The notes: generated from the sequence alone by a model not told the origin. Positions 43,911-54,931 are shown, counted from the first letter of the stretch. The stretch is 64,000 nucleotides of DNA from Megalonaias nervosa (GCA_016617855.1 JAECUM010011143.1:1-64000); one strand, 5' to 3'. Translations and numbers: made by a program.

Positions 43911-44516
43911 ATTTCCTTATATATATATGTCTAAAAAATTATTATGAAGTTACCTAATGCTGAAGCGCAGGCACTTACGTAAGTATACAAAATAAAATCA
44001 CAATTATTGTAAACTGTAGTGTGGATTTCTTAATAAAATCACAATTATTGTAAAATGTGATTTTATTTCAATTTCCAAATACACTGTTAAATTGAGAAAT
44101 GTATAGTATATGAGAACCGCATTTCTGTCAAGTTAAAGTGTCTGTATTCATGTAGCCAACCGTTGCCAAGGATACTAAAACATCGATCAGTTACATGAAC
44201 ACATGCCAGATGGTAATATATTACTTTTGTCTAAAAATAACCTGATGTACATTTATTCACACAGTTGAGATATATACACACAATTACACATCGTTTTTTT
44301 GAACGATATATTTATTATTTTTATGAAATTATGATAGACGAAATAACACATATAATAAGGAAAGATATACCGATGCTTACTGGCAAGGCAATGTGGGTTC
44401 CGTTTCAAGATTCGCAAGCAAAATAAGAAAATATTGCTGTCATATAACATTAACGTAGTACAACAAGCACGACAACTGCTTGATTTACTAAGCTATGCTT
44501 GACGGAGTTGTCTCGC
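43911..44516. other. E2 non-coding interval with a 20-bp direct duplication
   Basis: The word aataaaatcacaattattgt occurs twice (near 43990 and 44033), separated by a short spacer, followed by its partial complement near 44058. No gene seen. Confidence 0.45.
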
Positions 44517-45033
44517 TTAATCATCTGATACCATAAATATATACTGAAATTTGATTTTTTGTCCAAATTTTTTTGAAAATGCAGATTTGTATGTTTCATT
44601 TGCGACAAGTTGTACCGATTGTGGATATATGCCAAAATATTTGGCAGCCGCATTCATAGAATTAAAAATTCTCTCTTCACCAGTCTCTGCATTTACGGCT
44701 TTAATAGCTCTCTTTCCAAATATTTTACACTTTCCTGTATTTCCACTTGCAGAATTCTTACTCTGCGTAATAGCTTGTAGATTACCTAAATAATTAATTT
44801 TTGGATTTCCATCAATATGATCGATTACAAGTCCATCTTTAATGACCCCATGAAAACATTCGTAGATGAATCTATGTGGGAAATAAATTTTTATTTCCAC
44901 TGGTGTTAAATCTAAAATAACCAAATTTATCAACACTACCGACTGGGTTTTTCAATCGACAATTTTTGACCACACCACGAGATGCTTCATAATTTTTAAT
45001 AATTGGATGCGTTGCAAACTCATTTTGCTCCAT
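44517..45033 (-). pseudogene. E2 HNH endonuclease, short form (frameshifted)
   Basis: It starts at the ATG at 45033 (MEQNEFATHP), and one shift near 44885 changes frame. The second part has the HNH core HRFIYECFHGVIKDGLVIDH and a NAETGEERIFNSMNAAAKYF NUMOD1-like helix-turn-helix. It is a relative of the E1 HNH protein with only one NUMOD4-type block. It lies near the polymerase gene, as in E1. Confidence 0.65.
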
Positions 45034-45100
45034 TTGTATACTAATATTATTTGTTTAAATCATTATTTTGAAAATCTAGCGAGATAATCTTCTGCGGTTT

Positions 45101-45349
45101 TTATAGGAGATTCGATATTTTTTTATCGTAATATCGTTTAAGTTCTCTATACTTTTTACCACCACATTGCAAACACAGCTGAGTTTTTCCTCTAACTCCA
45201 ACACCACACTGCACACACGGTTTTGGTCCTAGACTCCCATTTCTAACGCACTGCATGTGATAACCGCAGAATTCGTTTACGCAAGTTTTGTTACAAGGAG
45301 AAGTATATCCGATTTTGAGCCAATGGCATTGATTCTTTGTTTGAATCAT
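45101..45349 (-). CDS. E2 Cys-rich zinc-binding protein
   Basis: 82 residues, intact, with an ATG after a TATATATAT stretch. It carries many cysteines: CNKTCVNEFCGYHMQC, CVQCGVGVRG and CLQCGG, followed by a basic tail KKYRELKRYYDKK. The last two pairs look like a zinc ribbon. Divergent from the polymerase gene, with which it shares a short AT-rich promoter region. Likely a DNA-binding or regulatory protein; family not recognised. Confidence 0.55.
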   Translation of the reverse strand: MIQTKNQCHWLKIGYTSPCNKTCVNEFCGYHMQCVRNGSLGPKPCVQCGVGVRGKTQLCLQCGGKKYRELKRYYDKKISNLL

Positions 45350-45402
45350 ATATATATATAATTAAAATTCAATTTAAATATATATTTGTCTTAATTATAA
45401 TA

Positions 45403-48400
45403 ATGCAGGAATTATCCACAATTGAACCTTCCGCCGTCTCGACGGGAGCTAGATTTGATCTTGACAGACTGCAGAAATATAAATTTAGTTTTTCGATGCA
45501 AGATCTGGCTTTAACGAATAAGGATATAACTAAACGTATCCGTGAAGCCAAAAAGGAATTTTGCGACGATGGTGCGGCTCATGTGTGGTCGACATTCAGA
45601 ATTGGAAATACTGTCAATGTAATGAATGACAAACGAGGAAGAGAGACTATTGGCTACCTTGATGTTCAAAGATATTTTATTTTAATAAAATTTATTGTAA
45701 AGACAGACGACGACACTTGGATTATCCGTGACAAACGTGATCCTGTCCGCATGCAGTCAGGAAATAATATTGTTCTCGGTAAAAATTCCAAACCAGGAAT
45801 ACTGACTGGTATTTACAAACCGTATTATGAACGAAATTACCCTGTGACTGCGGTTGTGTACGCAATATATCCGTTAAATAATAAACCTAACGTTAATGAT
45901 CTCAAACCGATGAAACTATCATCGCCGTTGACAGCATCAGCGAGGATAAATTGTGTAGCTGAACGGGTTACAGAACACTTCACAAACGCGATACGTGGCA
46001 ATGGTTTAACGGATTTACGGCGTAAAAAAAATAAATACGTGGGCAGAAGCAGTTAAAGATACCGGAGCGTCTGTCAGCGACGTTGCTGAGCTGGGAAAGA
46101 AATTAAAATTCCCAATAACAGTGAAGACGTTAACCGGAGAGATTTTGTATAAATCGAAATATGAATCAAGAGGAGCTTCGATAGATATTATTGATCATAA
46201 CGCACATGCATGGACTGTGGCAGTAACAATATTTCCACGAGACAGAACGGTTAAATTTTATAATGGTCATATATTTGATTTTATCAGAAATATCAGTAAA
46301 AGTGACCCTGTATCTGTTTGGCTGTTTCAAAGTTCGGAATGTGATTATCATGATCAGTTTGTACGGTGTAATGGTAATATTTATCGTACAGAATCTCTTC
46401 ACGAAGAAATGAAAAATCTTGCATTAAAATATACCTCTGATGATATTAAGGTTGGACAATTACTGAATAATTGTTTTACCGTTCCATCAGTTGCTGCTCA
46501 CGCTTCTCAGGAGACAAATTCATGGAAACCGACACGATTGGACTTTCTTGAAGATGTCCAACACAGTTGTGTGGAATACAGACACGGTGGATTATGGAAT
46601 ACTAAATACGATTACAGAGACGTTATCTCAGTTGATATGGTAGCATGTTATCCTGGAAGTTTTCTTGGATACGGAGAGTGTTCTGAATACATTAAGAGAT
46701 TTGGACTTCCGACACACGAGATGACCAGATTTGCGATAAACGGACCCTTACTAGATTTTGACTTAATCGGATTCGCCTGTATAGAGCCATTTTAGTTTTA
46801 CGGGGATCTCCATCCGATTGTTTATGCGTGGTTTGGAAGACATTTTACAGAAAAATGTTGGGCTCCAATAGTGCTGTTACAGTACATGCTTGATGCTGAA
46901 ATTTTAATATCGTTAAAAGTGAGTGAAGCAATTATATCATACCGCGTGCAGAAACAAGGTTGGTTGCCAGAACCGGATATATTTAATATTAATCATGCTA
47001 GGAGAAAATTTCCTAATCTTAACGAAGATGATATTGTTAAAATTACTAATAATATACGTAAATGCAGAAAAAAAGCACGATGAGAATCTTGCAAAAGATC
47101 TCGGCAGGAAAATAATTGGTAAATTTACGCAAGGAGGATCATATGATCATAAACGACATTGTACAAGATTAATTATGGACGATGCTGAACTCGATTTTAT
47201 AATTGCTGATACAACGGAGAAAACACATTTATAAGTCGAAGTAATGCGTTTTTATCAGACGGAAGTAAATTAGGTACAATTGTGAGCTACACTGATGGCA
47301 AGTCACTGCAGTTTACTCATTTAAAGTCTTCTATGCTCGCGTAGGTTTCGATAAATCTATTATCAATGATAAACAGATTTCCTCTGATTGCAGTCAGAGT
47401 CGCGACAGATTCATTTTATATAAATAAAAATTATGCGGATTTATTAAAACAATTGCATATTAACAATCATGCATCATGGGGCGAATTGAGAATAAAACAT
47501 GAAGATATACTTAGTTATTCTGAATCTGCAGACATTGAAATTAAAGAAATATATTACAAGAATAATCAAATATCAGAATAGTCATCGACAACATCATTGT
47601 TGCCATCTGTATATGATCCTGTGGCTTGACATAAAACCGTTTATCTTAATGGGTGTGGTGGTTCAGGTAAAACAACACGCTCGATTGAATTATTTAATAA
47701 CTGTTCACATATGATTGTTTTGACACCGACACATAAACTCGCCAGAGAAATAAAAGAACGAGGAATCAAATCTCAAACTTATCATAGTTTCTTCAGATCG
47801 TGCGGAGACACATGGACTCCATCGCGGATGGGTGAGAAATACATTCCTAAAATTATTATCTGGGACGAGATTTGCACGGTGTCGCTGGAGGTATTAAAAA
47901 TAGTTCTTGATTGTCTGTTATTGAAGAATACTGCTGTGATAATGTGTGGCGATCATGGTCAACCGCCACCTTTTATTGGATCATCTCCACATGAGTGGCT
48001 GAAAACATTTGTAGATTATTACGAAAAAATAAATAATGAACATAGAGCTATTGATAAAGCACTGAAAGAGTTTAAAAAGTTAATAAGACTACAGCCAGAT
48101 AAAATACAGTGTGAGATAATGAGTAAAGTAATTCCAGAAACTCCTATGAATGATTTTTTGGAATTTATGGAGACCTGCTGATTTGATAGTTGCAAGAAGA
48201 AAAATAGTTCGCGATACACTTCAACAACAATTATTTATGTTACATAAAGTAAAAATTTCAAATCTACCTGTACCATTGTGTTATCGCCAAGCAGATACTC
48301 GACGACAGAATGTTGATGTTGAGATTCCTGGTGGTGGAATACAAAATCTTGTGTTCAATGATATTGTTTTAATTGTTGTTGATGTTGTTGAGAGCGCGTT

Positions 48401-48889
48401 GAGCATGGATAAATCGCCGTGGACGTTAGGATACGCTATAACGATTCACTCATCACAGGTATTAACTATTACTGATACAAATATTTGGATTGTCGATGAT
48501 CGTATTGAGTGGTCAAATGTAGTTTATCTCGCAGTGTCTCGAGTCAGAAGAAGATCTCATCTACACATGGTTAACATGGATTGCGTAATAACCGAAGAAA
48601 TCACTAACAACTTTGTCGTAATCAAGAAAAAATTAGAGAGCTATAAGCAATGTGACAAAAAAATAATCGCGACTTTGATACGGATACTGAATTTATTATA
48701 ACACTAAAACAACGACAGCATAATCATTATGCAAGTTGTAACGGAGTAATGTTGTGGCAGTATTCGAATAATAATCCAAGACAATTTACCGTTGATAGAA
48801 TTAATAGTAGTCTTGGTCACACACGCGAAAATGGGATGCTGACCTGTCTTGAATGTAATCGACGTAGAGGTGCAAGTTTACAAAAGTGA
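45403..48889 (+). pseudogene. E2 polymerase B - SF1 helicase - HNH replication protein (broken)
   Basis: The chosen ATG is at 45403 (ATTATAATA context). After an A8-run shift at 46024-46031 the frame leads to a polymerase-like palm: EYRHGGLWN, motif A SVDMVACYPGSF near 46630 and, after a TAG at 46793 and several shifts, motif C ATDSFYI near 47395. The helicase part follows, with Walker A GCGGSGKTT near 47653 and Walker B IIWDEI. A C-terminal RecD/Pif1-like block YAITIHSSQ with VYLAVSRVR comes next. The end (48760-48889) reads FTVDRINSSLGHTREN and LTCLECNRRRG, an HNH-type finger. About 1,160 codons if one gene. Very unlike the E1 polymerase. Confidence 0.68.
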
Positions 48890-49858
48890 AGGTGGTGTTA
48901 ATTGTGTGTCTTTAGGAATTATTTGTAATTGTTCGCGTACATATCCACGCTGAGGAGCAGTTTAATCTAATCTGTAGATTGCAGGTCTACCCGTGGATCT
49001 TACCACGCTGGAAATTTTATGTGTGGCCAAACTCAGATAGGATCATTTGCTCTTTTTTTACCTCCCTCAAGTTCACTAGGTTCATATAAATATCTTACGG
49101 TCACATTACCTAGTACTGGTTGAGAGGAAGATTCACGTCAGCGTATTGGTATATATTTCTTTGTGATCGCATTAGAAGGTTTCATAAAAGTTGCACGAGT
49201 AATTTCATTATTTAACGCAGCTATCACACTTGGTAACCTTGCAACCCATTCATGAGATCTCTCCATGGACTTAAAGTCAGTGATATTTCCTTTGCATATT
49301 GATATCCAAATAACCGCTCAGCAAGTGTCCGATTAAATCGTTCAACGATTGCCTGATCACGATGAATTTCAGTGTGTCCTCGTCTGATTTTAACGTTATG
49401 TTTTTTTCATCAACGATGATACTGCACCAAGAAATTCTTTGCCAGGATCAACCTGTAATAACTGTGGCTATCGTAGACCACCACGTTGATAAATTCGTTC
49501 AAACGCAGATGCAACTTCAGTTGCTGTTTTTGTTGACAGTGGTTCTGCTTCTTTATATCTACTTGCAACGTCAACGACAGTTAACGCGTATTTGTATGTG
49601 CGCGATTGACGTCTGCCAATTTTAATGGTATCATGTGGTAAAAACAAAATATCTGCTTGATGAACTTCATTGGGAATACTGACATCAAAATGTGCATGTT
49701 GAATTTTTTTTAGGTGGTGGTAGATAAATTTGCGAAATTGCCTGTCGTGCTAACCACGCTGCAGCAACAGCACGTGAGACTTTTGTTGCTTCAGCAAGTT
49801 TACTAATTGCTGCTTTTTCTCTCCAATATCCTCTTGGGCTATAATAAACAGATTCCAT
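48878..49858 (-). pseudogene. E2 rve integrase of a different subfamily (broken)
   Basis: It starts at the ATG at 49858 with a helix-turn-helix N-terminus (ISKLAEATKVSRAVAAAWLA). A shift at an A8 run then enters the catalytic core: VHQADILFLPHD, VVDVASRYKEAEPL, QVDPGKEF and AIVERFNRTLAERLFG supply the DDE residues. The C-terminus has a Polinton-type GRPAIYRLD / QRGYVREQLQIIP block. At least four stops and several shifts are present. The stop overlaps the end of the replication gene by 12 bases, tail to tail. It is clearly distant from the E1 and E3 integrases. Confidence 0.75.
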
Positions 49859-49876
49859 GACAATAGTTATCTATGA

Positions 49877-50247
49877 TTAATTACCAGCTCCTAGCACTAG
49901 TTTAACTTTCATAGCAGACTTTACTAGGAAGCTAGCAAGTTTTTCTCTAAGAGATTTATTTTTTATGGAATTTAATGCATGAATCAGCTTTACATGTGCA
50001 ATATGTCGTTGTTGTAAATTTGGATTTTTATACGCGACATCATGAACGCTTGATCAATCGCATTTATTGGGTACTATCCAGGTCTTGGTTGATCTCGTTC
50101 GTCAAGTCGAATATCAAGTCAGGTACCTGGACCACAATAATTATATCCAGGCAAATGTTTCTCACCAGGATACTTTGCCCATGGAGCTCCTGGTAATTTA
50201 TCTAACGAAGCAGCAATATCTCCACCTGTCTTTGTCGATGAAACAAA
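49877..50247 (-). pseudogene. E2 PLA2-like protein (broken, His-Asp pair retained)
   Basis: Read leftward: LPGAPWAKYPG, LPGYNYCGPGT (calcium-loop type), two stops, INAIDQA, a one-base shift, then HDVAYKNPNLQQRHIAHVKL. The HD pair lost in E1 and E3 is present. A helical end with REKLASFLVKSAMKVKL closes the gene at 49877. The start is unclear. It lies between the zinc ribbon and integrase, as in the other elements. Confidence 0.65.
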
Positions 50248-50384
50248 TTAGTATTTTTTTGTACCACATTTCACACACTTGCCTGTAAGTGCGTGCCTGT
50301 TATTTGTTTGTTATTATTGTCGTTAATCCACTGGTATGGGTGGGTGCTCTACATCGAACACAATATAAATCCATATTATTTATT
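50248..50384 (-). pseudogene. E2 DUF5679-like zinc ribbon (frameshifted)
   Basis: The ATG at 50384 gives MDLYCVRCRAPTHT. After a one-base shift the frame reads RHALTGKCVKCGTKKY, completing the two CxxC pairs. It is the counterpart of 24968-25156. It starts 13 bases from the divergent ATPase ATG, sharing one AT-rich spacer. Confidence 0.65.
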
Positions 50385-50396
50385 ATATGGATATAA

Positions 50397-51060
50397 TTTA
50401 TTTCTCAGCGACACGAAAACAAGAGCCAGTCAAACATCATCCAGCGCTACCAAATTCCATCAGAGCAATTATACTTGGCCCATCTGGTCTGGTAAAACGC
50501 AATTATTACTTAATCTGATAATGCGATGGCTCAAGTGGGATAAATTATATTTAGTAGCACCATCTGTAGATGATCAACGATGTTACGAAGTACTTAAAGA
50601 TTTTAATGAAAATGCAACGTCGCTGACGTGTCCTGATAAAGATAATGATGTTATTGATTTTATTACCGATATCGATGAAGCTCCATCCATAGATGATCTT
50701 GATGGATGTATCAATAATCTTGTAGTATACGATGATGTAATGCTGGACAAACAATCAAATCCAGCTCGGATATTTTCGCGAGGCCGTCACAAAAATACAG
50801 ACGTGATTTATTTAACTCAGATATACACACAAATACCTAAAGTGATCAGAGATAATTGTAATATCTTAATTGTGTTTAATGGAGTAGAAAATTATACTTT
50901 GCAAAATATTTATTATACTTGGTGTTCAGGGGACATGGACATGATTAAGTTTAAAAACTTCTTTTTAAAAGCACAAGTTGTTCCGTTCGGATTTATAACG
51001 ATGCATTTACATGACCAAAGATCTAGGTATCGTATAGGTCTGGTTAAAATCTTTGGTTAA
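50397..51060 (+). pseudogene. E2 packaging ATPase (frameshift inside Walker A)
   Basis: The ATG at 50397 leads to PNSIRAIILGPSG. The frame shifts near 50485, splitting the Walker A, and the next frame reads SGKTQLLLNLIMRWLKWDKL. Walker B NLVVYDDVMLD follows, then a RGRHKNTDVIYLTQIY segment typical of this ATPase family. About 220 codons. It ends one base before the right TIR. Distant from the E1/E3 ATPases, and placed at the opposite end of the element. Confidence 0.78.
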
Positions 51061-51061
51061 T

Positions 51062-51306
51062 TATAGCAGCAGGAAGGGTGAACGACCACCGTTGCGTGAC
51101 CAGCACGTAAATGAAACACACCATAACATGAAAACGCGCGTCAGTGACGATGTAACAAAATGAGCTTACCCAATTAGAGAAATTTCATGGCCTGACAGAG
51201 GTTTTGGTTTAACGTTATTTGACCTTGAGATTTCGTTTTCGTAGGAAGTTTTGTTTTTCATAAATAAGGTCTCCAGCAAAATGGTCTGTTCACCCTCCCT
51301 TCTGCT
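51062..51306 (-). repeat. E2 right terminal inverted repeat
   Basis: Reverse complement of 35159-35402 with scattered differences. It ends with CTCCCTTCTGCT at 51306. No duplicated target was found when the flank aggtctta was compared with the left flank tttagctg. Confidence 0.9.
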
Positions 51307-52190
51307 AGGTCTTATAGCCAATCGCATAGGGGTTGTGTTTCTATTCCACTTGAGTAAAATAATGGTATGGACTAGGAGAGTGTCCTTGTACTTTTTCCTG
51401 GATGACTTCCGAGTCGAAATTGATATGAAGGGGTTGTGCGTTGAGCGCTTCCAGTATAGGAACGAAATTGACCGATGCTGGAAAGGTGATGCCAGTGGTA
51501 TGAAGTTTATCAAAATAGGGCTTGTAATGGGAGACGCGATAAAATTATATTCAGCGGGATGTAAAGCAGAGAGGATCGCCCAGAAGAGACAGAAGTCCTC
51601 GTTGTATTTGATGGTGATGCTAGGATTTGCTTGGGCATTTTCGCGTACTTATTTCCAAGTAGCTGTGTGAATTTGGAAGTTTGAAACAAGATAGAATTGA
51701 CTCCGGCAACGATCCATGCCGATCCAAACTCTTGATCATCTTCGATACGACACCTGATAAACGACCAGGCGACATCGACGATGTGACTGAAATCGTCACT
51801 GCGATACATGATGAACGATTTCACTATGATTCTCACGTCGATGTTCGTGAGTTCCTTGGCCAGATGAACATTGAGAGCTCATCCAAGTTTGATGACCGTG
51901 TGTGTACGTAGTTCTGTCTGTACGGTAGGTTGTAGAATGCGTTGCAGGAGATTTTGATCCACCCAGCGCTGATGGACATGGGAATGATCGTAGATAAAAT
52001 CATTTGTCAGCACCTCCGTATGTTTCTTTCAGTGCGTGGAGTGGTGGAAGACTCGTGATCTTCTCGCGTTGTCGTTGAGAGGTATTTTTGCCCGATTTTG
52101 GTATTTTGCTTTCCAGATATTAGATCGTCGTGATCGACGCATGATTTCATGTTGAAGTCGACGAAGTTTTGGAAGGCTGAGCGGATTTTC
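51307..52190 (-). pseudogene. E3 family B polymerase, N-terminal fragment
   Basis: Read on the minus strand, segments LLQRILQPTVQTELR, MYRSDDFSHIVDVAWSFI, FCLFWAILSALHPAEYN and LHTTGITFPASVNFVPILEA align in order with the N-terminal 300 residues of the E1 polymerase. Several shifts and stops occur. The gene is cut at 51307, before the exonuclease and palm motifs. In E1 the polymerase is at the other end, so gene order differs. The 5' limit is approximate. Confidence 0.65.
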
Positions 52191-52228
52191 TGGTTTTTCA
52201 CGACATGGTGAATTATATAGAGCATAGA

Positions 52229-52858
52229 CATCATTAACTTCGACATGAAGGAAAAAATACAAAAGAGTACCCGCATCATTTTTTGATGCCTGATTGCCAT
52301 TACATCATCGTGGGTCCCACTGGTCGTGGAAAAATTAATCGTCTTCTGAATCTCCTGCTCAATAACCTGCTCAAATCCGATGGCGTCCTGATTTAAACGC
52401 TTAATTCTCTTCAAGATTAATACCACATGCTTCACAAGTTTAGCGATACAGTGGCTGCAGACGATGTTTTCACGATAGAAGATCCAGATGAGATTCAGCC
52501 TATGGAAGAATTGGATTCAGACCTGCAGAAGATCATCGTGTTTGACGATATTAAAATCGTTCGCGTGAACATGAATAAAATCTGCGAGTATTTTTCATTG
52601 TCGCGACACAAGCGTTGCAACAGTCTTAATCTCACTCAGTCGTACTACGATGCACCTAGGTATATGCGACACAATACGGGATGATTCGTGCTGTTTTCAC
52701 GATTGAATAACCTAGACATCAACGCCAAACAATTTAAAGGCTATTATGCTGCAGCAACGTCAATTTCTAAACATGATTTTATAACCTTTCATCGCAATGC
52801 GTACACTGTCCCGGAATGCTATCGCAAAGGCTTTGACAAATTTTACCTTCCTTATTAG
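52229..52858 (+). pseudogene. E3 packaging ATPase (broken)
   Basis: INFDMKEKIQKST, then after a shift MPDCHYIIVGPTGRGK. The Walker A is degraded (Ile follows the Lys). It continues with TIEDPDEIQPMEELDSDLQK, Walker B KIIVFDDIKI and EYFSLSRHKRCNSLNLTQSY. A TGA interrupts near 52682, and the frame ends with FDKFYLPY. The protein is clearly of the E1 type, not the E2 type. Confidence 0.78.
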
Positions 52859-52878
52859 TATAACCACTTTGTGGTCGC

Positions 52879-54197
52879 CATGTCGTTCGAAAAGATCACC
52901 AGTGGTCTTCAGCCGGAGGATGTCCTCAAAAATTTTATCGACCATCGAGCGGCTTGACGTCAGCGTGTTCTCGAACACAAAGTTGGACAACAATCCTTTC
53001 AACGCGATTTGACTGGAGAATTGTTCAAGCCCATTCTGACCAAACTCAACGAGGCCAAAACGACGTACGATGTCAAGCAAGATCAGCTATTGGACACGCT
53101 CAAAACGACTCAACAACAACAACAACGACTGCTGTAGGCGCTCATGCCACCCGCTCCGGAAATCGACATTTTCCGAGATGATGAGACGAGCGGAAGCTGG
53201 ACAAAACGGAGAAGCTCGGAAGGCTGAATTTAAAAGAAGCAGAAACCTCACTGCAGAAGATAAAATAGGAACAGATGGCCACCGAGGCTAGTCGCTACAC
53301 GCCCGAGCAAGAGGAAGAAAGAATTCAAGAGGAAAAAGAACAAATTCAGAAGGACATCCCAGACATGGAAATCACACGAAAACATGATACTTTAAGGACT
53401 AAGCAATCAGTGTGTGTAAGCAGATGTTTGGAACTGATTATCAAAAACCGCAACAACCCAGTGAAGAATGGCTGGAAAATTTCTTGAACCACACGGTTTC
53501 AGAAATCAACAGCAATGCAGCTCTGGGATCCTCCGCCGAGGATAGTTACTTTAAAGCGCTTACTGCACGTAAATTGATCAGTCGCACCAACCACTGTATG
53601 GTGCGTGGATTGAACGTCAGGACGAGGCCGATACCCATATCTTAAAAAGCTGCTTATTAGGTTAAAGGAGGTCAACGGGTTTTGGAGAAAACAAATCCAA
53701 ATCAGGGAGAAACCCTGTAGAACAGGATCCAGACCAATGTTTCCCATAGATGTGAGTCAGATTAAATTACCAGTGCTCAGATCATCAGCTCTACAGCATA
53801 TAGCTCTACTGAAAGAACAAGCGGAGAGTCTACCTCCTTTTGGAATCAATGTCAACAGAGGGACTCACAAAACCAAATGGAAAGGTAAGAAGAGAAGCTT
53901 AACAAAGATCTCAAAATGAGCTTGAAAAAGCAGAGTGGGAAAGGAAAGAAAATAAAGAATGGGAAGAAGAGCTGAAAAACAGATTTCAAGGTAGATATGA
54001 AAAAGGAGAAGGACTTCGTCATGAAAGCAGCATCTGATTCTTCCCTACTCCCGAAGTCATCTCATGTCTGAAATTGCTGATCGCTTCTCAGCAAGCGGCA
54101 AATGTAGGGCTTGAAGTCGATAACGAAATGGTATCTTCTGGATCCAAAGCTGGTGACGTCAGATCAGTATCGCATTTTTTACGAGGATTTGATATAG
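52879..54197 (+). pseudogene. E3 homologue of coiled-coil protein X (broken)
   Basis: It starts MSFEKITSGLQPEDVLKNFI and has GELFKPILTKLNEAKTTYDV, a Gln-rich stretch and Glu/Arg-rich helices. It ends LKLLIASQQAANVGLEVDNE and, in a shifted frame, PKLVTSDQYRIFYEDL, matching the end of the E1 protein. Many shifts and stops. It ends just before the penton ATG. The middle is longer than in E1 or rearranged (about 1.3 kb). Confidence 0.6.
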
Positions 54198-54198
54198 A

Positions 54199-54904
54199 AT
54201 GGCTCTTAGTGATACCACACTATTGTTCGATTTGTGATCGGTCACGTCCACGGTGAGGTATAATCCTTCGTTAGAACTCAACCAGCAATCGTCGTAAGAA
54301 ATCGCGCTGATCACCGCCGAAATCTGGAATAGATTCTTTAACGTAATCGAGAGCAACAATCAGTTTTCGTATGTAGTCACACTTCAACAAAAATCGAGCA
54401 ATATTTCTCCAGGTGGATGCAACATCACAGACATCGTCACATAAATCATCCGACTGATTACCGCGAGTGGAGATGTCTCTGCCAATATTAAAATCGATCT
54501 TAACTATTCCACGCTTCGTACCAGAATCACCGTCTCGGGTAATTACATCTTACGATTTGACATCGCTCACTCGATCGGATCTATCCTGAGGTTTAGCGCG
54601 GGAACTCGTTTTACGCAAAATGAAAGGTACGAAGCAGCTCTGCCTCCTCATCAACCGTTAGATTGCTTAGGGATCATTATCCTCAGTAGGTTCATCCTCC
54701 AATGTGATTAATTCCACACCAATTAACTTGCCTTCAGACTCATTCATGCAAATTCGTCCTAATCCGTTCATTTATTATCCCATCAGGAACACGTACGCTA
54801 TCTCCGAAATTACCATGTGGTTGACCGATCAGTCCAGAAATGTCTTCGATTAGAACAATGAAAGAATCACCTATTACCTGCATGTCAGCCGTAAAACAGC
54901 TTAA
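54199..54904 (+). pseudogene. E3 penton/minor capsid (several stops)
   Basis: It opens MALSDTTLLFDL, like the E1 start, with a TGA soon after. It keeps IKIDLNYSTLRTRITV, FDIAHSIGSILRFS, QIRPNPFIYYPI and ITMWLTDQSRN with TYYLHV at the end. It is the same length as the E1 penton and lacks the E2 insertion, which suggests the insertion is derived or lineage-specific. Confidence 0.72.
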
Positions 54905-54931
54905 AATTGTTTGGGGATTAAATAAGCAACG

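Larger units (their letters stand above)
35159..51306 (+). mobile_element. E2: second Maverick/Polinton, divergent and decayed
   Basis: 16,148 bp between TIRs of about 245 bp that start AGCAGNANGGAGGGTGAACAG. The left block encodes X, small basic protein, MCP, core-protease, fibre, membrane protein and penton on the plus strand. The right block has HNH (-), Cys-rich (-), polymerase-helicase-HNH (+), integrase/PLA2/zinc ribbon (-) and ATPase (+). Nearly every gene has stops or shifts. No target duplication is visible, and the right end abuts a truncated polymerase gene of E3. Confidence 0.88.

Noticed and set aside
48930..49010. tRNA-like sequence with 'gtagattgcaggtctacc'
   Set aside because: It lies in the coding tail of the E2 integrase, lacks box A and box B and does not fold into a cloverleaf.
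49362..49625. Plus-strand hydrophobic ORF and ORFs at 49975-50288
   Set aside because: These are antisense to the minus-strand integrase and PLA2-like genes, whose catalytic motifs are visible.
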